DNA from: Micractinium sp. NFX-FRZ
Lineage: Eukaryota; Chlorophyta; Trebouxiophyceae; Chlorellales; Chlorellaceae
Assembly (NCBI GenBank): GCA_029339195.1
Contig: JAPTJF010000489.1
Coordinates: 1-44,944 of the forward strand
Direction of reading: 5' to 3'
DNA: 44,944 nt
The position numbers and the translations under genes were made by a program. Within the stretch, counting starts at the first letter, position 1, and each line of letters opens with the position of its first letter. Below the pieces are notes generated by a model. It saw only the letters and a program-made list of their open reading frames with translations, was not told where the DNA came from and searched no databases. Shown here in pieces: positions 10,501-21,164 of this stretch.

Positions 10501-13500
10501 GCCTGCTGGGACACCTGCAGGGTGGAGGGGAGGGGCGGCCCTTGCTTGTCCATTTGAGATCAATTTGAACTACCTGCTGTGACACCTGCTGAGCAGGTTA
10601 GGGCAGGTAGGGAGGCAGGTGGAGAGGCGGGCGGCAGCATGTGCAGGCGTGTGGAGGGGCAGCGTTCAGCTGTTGTGCCACAGTCCTGCAGCGGTACAGG
10701 CGGATTACCAGAGAGAGGACAACAGGCAGACACGAGGCTTGATACGAAATAGGCAGGTAGTGCTGCCTAGCTATGGTTGTGGCTAGGGGGCAACACAGTC
10801 ATCCTTGGGTTGTACCCTAAGCAGGGGCGCCGCACCTGTCGATATCTGTCGGTCCTCATGGGCCGCACTTGCAGCCTGGGGCAGCGCCGCCGGCACTCCT
10901 CCAGGCTCGCAGCCTGCTTTGAGGGAGAGGTGTGGAGGCAGGGAGCGGGTGCAGATGGGAGCAACAGAACCACCCATGGATCAAGGCAACCCGGCCGGCC
11001 GGCAGGCAGGCAGGCAGGCAGGCAGCGGTGGGCTGTTGCTCCTGGGAAGGGCGGAAGGGCTACCCACTTTCAGGGCACAAGGCACGCGGGTCCCCAAACA
11101 TGTCACCTAAAGCACCACATGGACAACAAGCACACACCTGCATGTGCACCAGATGCGGGATCACAGCTCGCCCCGCCGCCCCGGCGCCGTCCCCGCACCG
11201 GATGCCGGCTGCCCGCGCCTCGTAACTGACCGCCACAAACCCTCCGGCGTTAAACTGCTGCACGGCTAGGGGCACGCCACGTAACGAGGGGTCGTCCATG
11301 CGCTCAACCTGCTGGGCAGGAAAAAGTTTAGGGTTTCAAGGTTTAGGTAGGCAAAGGGAAAACCGGAAACCCTATAGTGGGCAGGGACGTGAGCGCGAGG
11401 TGTGTAGTGGGGAGAGAAGGGGTGCCGACAGGGCCGCTCATTCATGCAAGGCAATCCAGGCTGCATGCATGCGCGAACTCCAAGGCCCGCTGCGCCGCAG
11501 CCCCACACCCGACACCACCCAGCTGTGACGCACCGCACAATAGAACGAGTCGACATCTACATGCGCCACCACTCGTCTTTCTTTTCTTGCCCTGCCTCCG
11601 CGAGCTGCGCCCGCCGCTGCAGGTTGTGCTGCTGCCGCAGTGGAGGAGGTCAATGCCGCTGTGCCTGCTGGCGGCGCTGCTGGTGCTTTACCGTCGGCAC
11701 CACAAGCCCCGCCCCGCCCCGCCAGCTGCTGCTGCTGCTGCTGCGCCTGCTGCACCTGCTGATGTGGCCGCTCACAGCCGCCGCTGCCAGCGCCACCGCT
11801 GCGGCTGCGCCAAGCTGCCAGGCCTTGCAGGTCTGCCCACATGCTTCCGTCTATATCCTCCTCCTCATCATCAACATCAGCATCCCCAAACCCAAAGCCT
11901 AAGCCGTCCACCTTACGTGCCGGCGCTTGCTGCTGCTGTGCATGCTGTGCCATTTGGATAGGCGGTGCCAGGCTGCCACCCAAAACCCCACGCTGGCCGC
12001 TGTCAGGGCCCCAGCCCATGCTGTGCGGTGCAGCGGGTGCGCCTCGCTCACGCAGCTGCCGCTCGTGCCGCTTGGAGAGCAGCGGGCCCTGAGCGGGACC
12101 AGCGCTGTAGCTCCGCCGCTGCTGCGTGTTGGCGTCGGCAGCTGCCCTGCCCGGCTCGCCAGGAGCGGCCTGCTGCCAAGGCTGCATGTGCAGGGGTGCT
12201 GGTGCTGCGCCTGCGCCCGCCTGCGCTGCTGCAGCTGCTGTTCCGCCTCTCTCCCCGCCTCTCTCTGCTGCCTCCGTCGCTGCTGCCGCTCGCGCTCCCG
12301 CTGCCGCCTCTGCCGCGGCCTGTGTGCCCCCGCCACCGCCGCCGCCCACCCCGCCGCCAGCCCCGCTGGCAGCAAACATGGCTGCGATGCTGCGCGTGCC
12401 AGCTGGCGCTGCCGTGCTCTCGCTAAAAGCGGTGGCCCCCAGGTTGAGGAGGCTCAAGTCAAAGGGCTCTGGGAGCTGGCGGCGCAGCAGTGACATGGCA
12501 GCAGAGGAAAGTGACGCCACCTGGGCAGGGAGCAGAGGGGTGCGGGGGCACACATAAGGGGTCAGGGGGTAATAAGTAGGGTCCCTAAGCTGACCACACA
12601 GTAGGGCCCATGGCAGAAGAGGCCAGCGCCGCTCCCTCTGGTGCACTGGTGCGCTGAGTGTTCAGCACCTGGAACCACCTCCCCTCTGCACTCTTGACCA
12701 GCTCCAACTCCCCTGCTGCTCTGCCCACGCCCCCCTTTGCCATTGCTTTGTCCCACAGGCAAAACTGCCGCACAACACTGCCTGGGGCAATGGTCAAATG
12801 CCTGCATAGCCCAGCGCACCTGCTGCTCGCTGGCACCCCCCTTGCCAGCACCGCCTGGGGCATGGGACAGCTGGCACCTTCCAGCAACCAGCTTCCCTGC
12901 TCTTGACCAAAACACCGCCCAGCGCACCTGCTGCTCTGCTGGCACCCCCCTTGCCAGCACCGCCTGCGGCATGGGACAGCTGGCGCTGGAGCGCTGCCAG
13001 CCTGTGCCACGGTGGCGCCACTTGAGCGTGAGGGTGGCGGGGCGGCGCCCCTCCTCCTGCAGCACATGGCACCGTGCAGCGCAGGCAGCAGAGGTCAAAC
13101 TGAGTTTGCAAGGCAGAAAGCAGGCTTAAAGAGCCAGGGCGGTGGCCTCCTCCTGCAGCGGTGCGGGACAGGCAACGCAGACAAGTGCTGAGGCAGCACA
13201 ATGACGGACACGCCTGCCAGGCCGCACACTGTCCAGCAACAAGGGGTGTGCATGCCGACTGGGTGCACGAAGCCCGCTGGTGAAAGCGGAGCTGCTGCTG
13301 TGCCACAGGCCATGGGTAAGAACCGATCTGACGCATGGGCACAACAGCCAGGGCTCTCTAATCCCAGCCACGCCCCTGAGCCCTGCCTGCCCCGCAGGGA
13401 CCTGCCTGCAGCTCCTCCTGAAGCCGTGCCAGCAGGTCAGGCGCCAGCACACCTACCACCTGCAGCAGCAGGCGGCCAGGAGGGGAGCGCATGCAGCAGC

Positions 13501-16386
13501 GGAGAGTAGTGGGGGTAGTGCACACTGCGAAGTACAGTCAGCCGTGAGCAGCTGTTGGGCAGCTGTGGGCCTGCTGCGCTAAGGCCTGCTGTGGGCCCGC
13601 TGTGGTCCTGCTGTGGGCCCGCTGTGGGCCTGCATGACGCGCCCCCTTCCATCTGTATCGCTATTCGCCTTTTCGGCAGACCCATTCCAATTTGCATCCC
13701 CCCTCACCTTTTCGGCGGCCGCATAGCCGGGGCATGACTTCATGGAATCCTCCACAGTCACCGACTTGGGAGGGCCCTTCTCTTGGACGGGGCTGGGGTC
13801 CTGCACCAGTGGGGGAGCAGGGGCAGACCTTGCGGTGAGGGCGGGCAGGCGCCTGCAATGCAGATGAAGGTTGCGTGCGGTGCGGCGCCAGAATGCGAGT
13901 GAGCAGCGCCGACACGGACCATGCTGCCTGCCGCCGCCGCAAGCCAGCCTGGATACATAGAAAACCCGCACGGGAGCGCTGCATGCGGTGCATCCTGACA
14001 CAGGGGTGCACGCCGGCCTGACACCCTGCCGCCAACCACTCCCCGCGCCTGCCCGCCTGCCTCACCTTGCCCCGGCAGGCAGCGTGCAGAAACGCGCCCA
14101 CCCGCTCGCCCAGCCGCTGCACCAGCTGCTCCCGGGGCAGCACCCGCAGGTCAGCAGCTGTCGCGATGCCCATCTTCTCCAAATCCTTCTCCATCTTGTA
14201 GCCTGAATGGGGGGAATGTGTGTGAAGGCGCGCGCCATGCACACTAGGTTTTCATGCAAAAAAAACGTTTCAGCGCGTGCGCGTTGTACTTTCACCCACG
14301 TGTCTGGTCGGCTGCTGAGCTGGAGCAGGCACCAAGCCTCCCATGCTGCCGAGGCAAAACATTTCGCAGCAGAGGGAGGGCCCTCGCAGCGCCTCCCGCC
14401 CCTGCGCCACCTTTGCCCACTCACCCACGCCAGGCAGCGCGCGCACGGGCAGGGGGGCCACAAAGGCAGCGGCCTCGGGCGGCGGCAGCACCGTCTGGTC
14501 ATCCGGCTTGTGCAGGCCGCTGCAGGGGGCGCGGGCGGGGGCAGGTTTAGAACAGTTGTGAGAAGGCACATGGGCTTCGGCTTCTGGAGATGCGCCCTGG
14601 CAGAGAAGCACAGGCGCCCACCATACATGCGTGCTGTCTCAACCGTTACAGCCACCTGCTACCTGGTTTGCCGACTCGCCCCTGACCAACCCCACCCCAC
14701 TGTTCATGCGGCCCCCCACCGCCACCACGATTGCGTGAGCATAAGCACAAGCGCAAGCGCCACTCAGCGACAGCTCACCCACCCACCCACCTGCACAGTT
14801 TGGCCAGCATCTTGTTGCAGGCCACCCCCGCCGAGGTGCGGTAGCCCGCCTCGTGTCGTACCGCCGCCCGTGCCTCGGCAGCAATCGCGCTGCCAATGCG
14901 CAGCAGAGCCTCCCAGCTGCCGCTGCTGCTGCTGCTGCCAGTACCGCTGCTGCTGGCAGGGCAGCTGCCGCTGCCGCCGCCGGCAAAGGAGGGACCGGTA
15001 GCAGCAGGTGCGGCGGTGCTGTGTGAGTGCAGGCCTGGCTGCGCTGCTGCAGCTGATGTCCCTGCCGCGGCGTGCTGTGCGCTGGGCTCGACTGCACGCA
15101 GGTCCATGGGCCGGTGCCGGCTGTCCTGCTGCAGCTGTGTGGCGCTGCTGTGCAGGTGGCCCTGCCAGGGCGGCAGCGGCGCGCTGGGGCCCAGGGCTGC
15201 CAGCCGGCGCTGGGCCTGCGAGAAGAACAGGATGAGGAGACGGAGGTGTCAGTCCAGGTATCCATCCACTTCGGCCCCTGCCCTTGCCCAAGCTCTCAGT
15301 TGGACCCTAAATGCCGGCCCCCCTGCCCTGCGCATGCTCCCGCTCTTGTCCACCCCACTCCTATCGGCCCAGTGCCCACCCCGCCCTGACCTCGCCCTCG
15401 CCACTTCGGCAGTCACATCCACACAGGTTCATGCCCCGCCCCAATTCTCCACCACGGACAAGAGTAAGCACCACCGCCGCTGCCACCCACCTCTGCAGTC
15501 ACATCCACAAAGATCTCATCCAGCCCCAGCTTCTCGGCGGTACCATACCGCTGCAGTACCGCCATGATCTGTTTGGACGCAGAGCGGTACGGCGTAAGGT
15601 CTTCGCCGCTGCAGGAAGGCAGAGGATGGAGGGTGGGGGCCGATGGGCACAGAGTTGAGTGTCTGTGAGGCTCAGCGTTGGGTGCAAGGCAAGCAGCATG
15701 GGACGCCATTCCTGCTGTTGGTCCTGCGAGGTGGTGCAGCCTCAGAGGCAGGCACAGGGCTACCATGCCATGGACTGTGGCCCCGCACACCCCTCTGACA
15801 CACACCTGACGAGCACAATGCCGGGGCATCGCTTGCGTGCCTCCGCCACGCCCATCAGCTTGGTCACGCCCTGCTGGCGTGCAGCATAGTTGCAGGTGAC
15901 CACCAGATACTTTTGGGTAACGCCCAGCGGCCGGCCACGGAGCGATGGGTCCCGCACCTGCTGTGAGCACGGGGCGCCTCGCGTTGGGCAGCCAGGCAAG
16001 AAGTGCAACATACTTATACGTAATGTGCCGCGGGGGCAGCAGACATCGAGATGCTTGTCCGAAGAGCAGCCCCCTCTCACCTCTTCCACCTGGCAATAGA
16101 AGCAGTCTGCATCGAGGTGCAGAATGACTCTTCCCGTGTCTGGCTCAATCAGCTCGCTGCTGCCCGCCGCTGCGCAGCTGCCGGCGGTGGCGGCAGGCCC
16201 TCCCGCGCCAAACGGTGCTGCCAAACCCGGATGTGGCATTGCGTGCTGCCGCACCCGGTACTCTTCTAGCGCTCTCTTGTCGCCGCTGCTCATGGCTGCA
16301 ACCTCTGGCTGCCCAAAGTCACTGCTGCCACGGCCTCCAGCCGCTGTTGCTGCCGCCGCTGCAGCTGCAGCTGCCGCCGCCGGCAC
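7523..16386 (-). CDS. Tandem Y-family DNA polymerase fusion: Pol iota-like module plus Pol eta-like module
   Basis: Seventeen exons join in phase to about 1,533 residues: 16386-16081, 15957-15806, 15608-15491, 15215-14791, 14519-14425, 14202-14066, 13800-13708, 13459-13406, 13056-12928, 12520-11534, 11308-11138, 10913-10836, 10424-10328, 9994-9610, 9366-9228, 8934-8797, 8620-7523. Module 1 (about residues 86-535) has HLDADCFY (D92, D94), VTQKYLVVTCNY and LGLDEIFVD (D183, E184), as in Pol iota. A Gly/Ala/Gln-rich linker with an acidic patch follows. Module 2 (about 819-1195) has HVDVDSFY (D825, D827), VQQF..AVSYEAR and SYDDCYLD (D939, D940), then a thumb and little finger that follow Pol eta. 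The tail has a UIM-like helix and a PIP-like motif. These enzymes copy past DNA lesions in the nucleus. The intron after exon 8 appears to be GC-AG. The start may instead be Met32 (16293). The fusion rests on exon 10, which is one open frame. Confidence 0.88.
7535..7564 (-). other. C-terminal PIP-like (PCNA-binding) motif
   Basis: Residues ~1521-1530 read GGPLDAFFKR, close to the stop and behind a basic, Gln-rich stretch. The L-x-x-F-F core matches PIP boxes. The canonical leading Gln is missing, as in the known non-canonical PIP box at the end of Pol eta. Confidence 0.6.
7667..7726 (-). other. UIM-like ubiquitin-binding helix at the fusion polymerase C-terminus
   Basis: Residues ~1467-1486 read SAEEHASLALALRLQAEEAR. 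This fits the acidic-LxxALxx-acidic pattern of ubiquitin-interacting motifs, except that the usual Ser is Gln. Animal Y-family polymerases bind ubiquitinated PCNA through UBZ or UBM domains, so a UIM here would be a different solution. It is inferred from pattern alone, in an Ala-rich tail. Confidence 0.4.
8540..11575 (-). other. Module 2: Pol eta-type catalytic core and little finger
   Basis: This is the span encoding residues ~819-1195. Equivalents of human Pol eta Gln38 (Q850), Tyr52 (Y861), Arg55 (R864) and probably Arg61 (R869) are visible in PLAVQQF and AVSYEARAAGIR. The helix LPPDLQQGVRLAAAMRRAI, the motif SCGVSRNKLLARLA, the thumb KFGAAVASQLGVATVGDL, and RGPQKSI and LPSKLVVSFRQG in the little finger follow the Pol eta order. 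The usual catalytic Glu of the S-x-D-E motif is Asp (D940). About 20 extra residues lie in the fingers after GIR. Confidence 0.8.
8936..9031. repeat. CAGTA-rich microsatellite-like stretch in a polymerase intron
   Basis: Imperfect CAGTA/ACACAGTA units (for example CAGTACACAGTACA) cover most of this stretch inside the intron between polymerase exons 15 and 16, starting next to the acceptor of exon 16. It is the least GC-rich part of the gene. Confidence 0.6.
12425..16131 (-). other. Module 1: Pol iota-type catalytic core and little finger
   Basis: This is the span of exons encoding residues ~86-535. Compared with human Pol iota (family knowledge), the catalytic triad is present (D92, D183, E184). 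The Gln-Lys-x-Leu cluster that narrows the Pol iota active site is also present (Q117, K118, L120 in TQKYL). Further matches are GVACNKMLAKL, HKPDDQTVLPP, the helix-hairpin-helix PGVGYKMEKDLEKMGI, GPPKSVTVEDS in the little finger, and the terminal strand FDLSLLNLGA. The core appears complete. Confidence 0.85.
12810..12875 (-). repeat. Duplicated exon 9 tail with splice donor inside the downstream polymerase intron
   Basis: Copy A (12810-12875) matches copy B (12918-12984), which is the 3' end of exon 9 with its donor, apart from a one-base gap and one substitution. Both keep GAGCAGCAG followed by GTGCGCTGGG. The distance between the two donors is 108 bases and the frame between them is open, so use of the distal donor would add 36 residues in frame. 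Confidence 0.85.
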
Positions 16387-16751
16387 TGCAGGTGGCCGTC
16401 ACCGTTCATCGTCGCGACCACAGGGCATTTAACCGCCCCACAGTATTCTCACTGCCGCCTGTGGCGCGCTCCCGAAGCTCTCGGTGCGCTGCACTAGAAA
16501 TTGTTGCGATGCGATCGGCGACACTCGGTGGTATGCTATGTAAATTAATTTTCTATCGCGTTGAAAGATTCGAAATACGGGCAAAGAGCGCTGGCTGCAC
16601 TTGAGCGGCGGCACGCCTGCTGCGCCTAGGGTTCACCTTCTCACAGAGTTGCTTGTGTCGACAACGCGCCTTCTTCTGCGCACCCTGGCATCCGCATTAA
16701 TGCACTGGAACCCGTGCTCGCCCGTCTTGTCAAGCGCCTCCTGCAACCAGC
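16387..16751. promoter_or_regulatory. Shared divergent promoter of the polymerase fusion and OMA1-like genes
   Basis: Only 365 bases separate the two divergent start codons. In this GC-rich genome the patch at about 16530-16575 (TATGCTATGTAAATTAATTT and following bases) is strikingly AT-rich and is the best candidate core promoter or nucleosome-depleted site. Which gene it serves cannot be told from sequence. Confidence 0.4.
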
Positions 16752-18691
16752 ATGGCACGCCCCCGCTTTGGCCGTGCTGGAGCTTGCATTGCGGTTGCAG
16801 GCACCACAATTGCGGGTTATGCCTTCTGCAGCGAAGATGCCCCGGGCAGCCAGGGCCGCCGAAGGCTTCGGCCACTACCTGCAGCAGCGGCATGTAGACT
16901 GGGCCTCTCAACCACGCCACCCAGCGGCGAGGAGCTTGCTCAAAATATGCCCCAGTTCAGTCACCATTTCGCCTCCCAAGTAGGCATACAGATGCCCACC
17001 ACCTTCAACACTGAATGCCCACTGCCCAGCCACAGTGCTCACATGCCGGTCGCTGCACGCTGGCCTGCTGCTCCGCCACCCCGCCTGCCACCTGCTCCGC
17101 CTGCCACGTGTCCCGCCCACCCCTCCCTTGGGTGCCCCTGCAGTGGAGCTCCGGCAGGTTGCCCGCCCTGCCTGCAGAACAAGTGCATGTGCGGTGGTGT
17201 GCAGAGTGCACAGAAGGGCCGTGTGCGCTGCCAGCGGAAGTTCGCGCTGCAGTGGAGCGTGCCGCCGTCTCGATGGGCACGGCCCTGGCGCAGGAGGGGA
17301 GGGCGCTCAGTGGCGGGCACCCCGAGGTGTGGGGGTGCAAGGTGGTCCTTAATGCTGCCTGTGCCAGCTCCTGCTGACAGCGGGGATGCTCTCTGCTGCG
17401 ACCTCACTGCAGGTGTGCTGAGCCAGCGTTACCTGCGCACACGTCTGACAGCCGTGCACAGTGAACCATTTGTTTTTTGCAGGCTGGCGAGGGCTGGCTG
17501 GTCGAGGTGGTGCCTTCCCGCCTCTTCTATTGCGGCACCCGCCACCGCACCCTCGTCCTGACCACCGGGGCGATCGCGGCCTGCTACACTGAGCACCCAG
17601 ACTTTTGTGATGCCGCCAGCACCCAGCACCCCACTCGCAGCCTCATTGCCGGCGGCATGCAAGGCGGGCAGGGAGCGCTTCTCTTCCTGCTGGGCCACGA
17701 AATGGCGCATGGCCTGGCCCAGCACACAGTGCGCTGGCCGGGCTGCAGGGCATGCCGGCTGAGCTGCCAGCCTTGTGGGCTTTTGTTAAAAACTTGGGAG
17801 AGCGCTGCTGCTGTGTGCATGCCGCCCAACCACTGCCTCGTAACTGTCACCACCCCGCTGTTGCCCATTTTCTGTGCAGGCAGAAAAGGCGCTGGCGTAC
17901 AGCGCCTGCATGCTGTGGTTCTGCTGGCGGTACATGTCAGCAGAGTGGCGGTACACCCTGCGCTGCTTGCTGGCCGGCAGTTGCGCGCCTCATTGGCCTG
18001 CATCAGTTCAGCGGCTGACAGCGGTGGAGAGCAGTGCCTCAGCTCTGAAGCTCCGCGTGGCCGCCAGCCTGCAACGCCTCAGCTGGTGAGTGGCTGCGAG
18101 GACATGCGATGGCATACGTGCCATGCTTGAAAATCGGAAACAACAGTCTCAATTGGCGTGTGATTGTGTGTTGGCTGCCCTTTTACTGTTCACCCCACCT
18201 GTTGCAGGCATCACGAGTGGGAGGCGGATGGCGTGGCATGCCAGCTGATGGCTGCGGCAGGCGTGCCACCCAAACAGTGGACAGAAGGCCTGGCCATGCT
18301 GCAGAGGGTGGCGGCACAAGAGCAAGCAGGCGCGTGCCTGACCGGCAGTGTGGGCAGCAGCGTCGAGGCGGTCGCGAGCACAGGGGCAGCGGCAGAGGCG
18401 GCAGAAGCAGCAGCGTACGTGGCAGCCGCAGAGCGGTTGGCGGGCCAGGCACACGACTTGATTGCTGCTGGGGACAGGCCGGCTGCGCAGCAGCTGATTG
18501 ACAGCAATTTGCGCTGGCCGTTGCCAGTGCAGTGGCTCAGTGGTATGGCGCCCAGAGAGCGGGCGCAGATGCTGGCCCGGGCAATGCACACCCATCCGCC
18601 GCTGGCTAGCCGGCTGGCCCGAGTTTGCGCACTGGCAGACAGAGAGATGGGTGGCATCGTGTACACCGTGCATGCAGCATCGACTGAGTGA
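16752..18691 (+). CDS. OMA1: OMA1-like M48 metalloendopeptidase
   Basis: Five exons join in phase (16752-16979, 17144-17341, 17483-17728, 17880-18085, 18208-18691) to about 453 residues. The zinc site is clear: HEMAH (H214, E215, H218) followed by GLAQHTAEK, and EWEAD (E298) as the third ligand. This order is typical of family M48, and the HxxAEK continuation points to OMA1. OMA1 is a mitochondrial inner-membrane protease that responds to membrane stress. The N-terminus (ARPRFGRAG, then a short hydrophobic stretch) could be a mitochondrial presequence, but the exact start is uncertain. The usual OMA1 segment between presequence and protease core is poorly matched, so an exon could be missed in 16980-17143. 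The C-terminal ~110 residues after the zinc site are Ala/Gln-rich and helical. The gene shares its upstream region with the polymerase gene. Confidence 0.8.
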
Positions 18692-18693
18692 TT

Positions 18694-18698
18694 TGTAA
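18694..18698 (+). terminator. Possible TGTAA polyadenylation signal of the OMA1-like gene
   Basis: TGTAA, the usual green-algal polyadenylation motif, lies 3 bases after the stop. It is unusually close, but only 146 bases separate this stop from the next start codon, so a very short 3' end is plausible. Confidence 0.3.
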
Positions 18699-18837
18699 TG
18701 CGCGCCCATTAGGTGACATGTACGTGGCACCGGCGGCGGCTTGGCAGGGCAGGACGGCGGCGGCGGGACGGGCCTGCATGGGCGCCTCAAGGCGCCCGAG
18801 ACAGCGAAACGCATCATAACCCTTCTAAAATCCTGCC

Positions 18838-21164
18838 ATGGCGCAGTTCGACCAGTTCAGCTGCTCCGCCCCGCTCAAGAAGGACAACCGGCAGCTTGGT
18901 CTGAAGTCGAGGGTGTGCGTTGTCGGGGGTGAGTGACTTGTGTTTGTGCGACTGGTGTGAGCTTGTGCTTGGAGCGGGAGCCGATGCGACGCGCAGTGCG
19001 ACGCTAACTGTTGCCGCTACCGCCGCCGCCGCACTGCACCACCACTAGCTGCCACACGCTGCCGAACGCCCCGCTAGCTGTCCTTCCTCCCAGCATGGCG
19101 ACACTGGCTTGAACCTAAGCTTGAGGCATGCCGTAAAACCAACAGCACCCGCTCCGGATGCGCATCCTTTGTTGACTGCTGCAGGCGGCAGCGGCACGGT
19201 GGGCAGCGGTATCATCCGGCAGCTGTTGACGGAAGGGGCCACGGTCATTGCCCCCCTGCGGCGGCATGACCAAATAGAGCAGTTACAGCAGGAGTGTTCA
19301 GGTGCGGCGCCGGTACTACCGGCAGCTACGCGACAGCCGGACAACAGGGGAGCCGTGCTGCTGCAATGGGGGGCTGGGAGGCAGTCCCTGCGTGTAAGAT
19401 CCGCTGTGCTGTGGGTGCTGCCTGCTTCAACCCCTGCTCACCTCCTCCTTCGCCACCCCCCGCGCCCCGCAGGCACCCCGCTGGACAACTTGGTGCCGGT
19501 AGTAGTGGGCGTGTCGCACGAGCAGTACTGCTCAGAGTTCATGGACGGCGTGATGCAGCGGTACGGCCGCATCGACCACGCCGTCAGCTGCTTCGGCTCC
19601 TTCTGGGAGGGAGGTGAGGCGGTTTCATGTATTCATGTTTATACAAAAGAAGATAAGATGCATGGCAAGCTAGCTGCTTCGTCTCCTTCTAGGAGGGAGG
19701 TGTACAGATACCTACAGATAGCGGCGCGCTCTGGGAGGGAGGTGAGGCGGGGTTTTATGATTACCTCTGCATACATGTGGTTGTGAAGCATAGAGAGTGG
19801 GACACTCTGGATCCTTTGGGTGGGAGGTGAATGGAGGGGCCTGTGGGGCTGCGCTTGCCCTGTCGTGCACTGTGGCTTACCGGCTGCATAGATGACGCCA
19901 GCGACTGCTCTGGATCCTTCCTGGAAGGGCAATGAGCTGCGCACCTGCCCATAGTAACACCAGCCCCCACAGGCTCCCTGACCAAGCAATGAGCTGCGGA
20001 CTTGTATCGCTAGGAGACTGCGCCATCACTCCAGTTCCCTCAGCCTACCCCCGCACCCCCGCCCAAACGCCCCCCCAGCAGGCCTCCTGACAGAGCAGTC
20101 AGTCGAAGAGCTGTACCGCGTGCTGGGGGACTGTGCGACCACGCACTTCATCTTTGCAAAGTGCGTGCTCCCCAGGCTCAAGTACGCCGCCAGCAGCAGC
20201 TTCCTGTTCGTGACGGGCGGCGCAGGTGAGGGGCAGGGCGGGCGGGCTTGGTGCACGCACAGGGGCACGGGCGGGGCGTGCGCTGTGCCTGGCTGCGTAA
20301 ACATCCTGCTGGACTGCTGCAGTTATGCCGGCCTTGCAGACCTGCCAGCCTGCCGGCACAAACTCACCTGCCTAGCTGCCTGCAATAAAGGTTGCCTGTT
20401 GCTGACCCTCACAGCAGCAGCAGCAGGCGATGCCAAGCACTCTGCCATGCCTGCTACCGCCACCCTCCCCTCCCCACGCCACCCGGCTCCCCACCCGCAG
20501 GCGAGCGCTGCCTGAGCCCCGAAAGCAGCCTGTACACTGTTGCCAACGCCATGCTGTACGGCATTGTCACCGCGGTACAGGCGCAGTACGCCGAGGCACC
20601 CTTCCGCATCAACGAGCTCCGCCTCAACGCCTTCTTCCGCAGGCACACCGGTGCGTGCAGCGCTCCTGGCACTGTGGGGGAAGCTGTGAGTGCTGCTGTT
20701 TTCTGGGCGCAGTCGAGCTAGCATGCTGCGGGCAGCAGCGCAGGGATTGGACACAGCAGTGCATGCAGCGTTTGGCACTGTGGGCTTTTAGAGTGCTGCT
20801 CTGTGTGGGCGCAGTCAAGATAGCAGGCTGCAGGTGAACACGGCAGGGGGGTGGGGCGCGCCCGTCCCTGCTCTGCTGCCCGCTGCCCCTGCCCGGGGCA
20901 CAGCACGGGGCTCCCCCTGCTTCCGTGTCCGCTATCCGCTCTTGCTGCTGCGTCACTCACAGCCCGCCCACCCTGCCGCCGCCGCCGTCGTTTGCCTCGC
21001 CTGCAGAGCTGCGCAGCCAGAGCTACCAGGACTGGTACGGCAAGCGGGTGTACTCAAACCGCAAGGTGGGCAAGCTGGCGGCGGATGCGCTGGTGTGCTC
21101 GGGGCGCACCGAACGCGTGGTTGCCACGTCGGAGCGCCTGGACGGCATCTCCCTCACGGTCTGA
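18838..21164 (+). CDS. SDR-like NAD(P)-binding Rossmann protein, paralogue A
   Basis: Six exons join in phase (18838-18928, 19185-19301, 19473-19613, 20082-20225, 20501-20650, 21007-21164) to about 266 residues. The N-terminus has the dinucleotide loop VVGGGSGTVGSGII. Later come DHAVSCFGSFWEGG in the position of the SDR NNAG strand, SSSFLFVTGGAG in the catalytic-Ser strand, and SSLYTVANAMLYGIV in the YxxxK helix. Tyr176 is present but the Lys position is Asn180, so classical oxidoreductase chemistry is doubtful. The first residues MAQFDQFS are shared with paralogue B and fix the start. Introns 3 and 4 contain partial copies of neighbouring exon edges. The substrate is unknown; no targeting signal is obvious. 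Confidence 0.82.
19726..19756 (+). repeat. Copy of the exon 3 donor edge in the following intron (SDR-A)
   Basis: TCTGGGAGGGAGGTGAGGCGG occurs at the end of exon 3 (about 19602-19622) and again near 19731-19751. A weaker third copy lies near 19687-19703. Each copy carries the GTGAGG-type or a related donor. Confidence 0.65.

Noticed and set aside
7523..16386. Two separate adjacent Y-family polymerase genes
   Set aside because: No stop codon, and no frame change, separates the two modules; the 987-nt exon 10 is open from the end of one to the first motif of the other, and all flanking exons keep phase.
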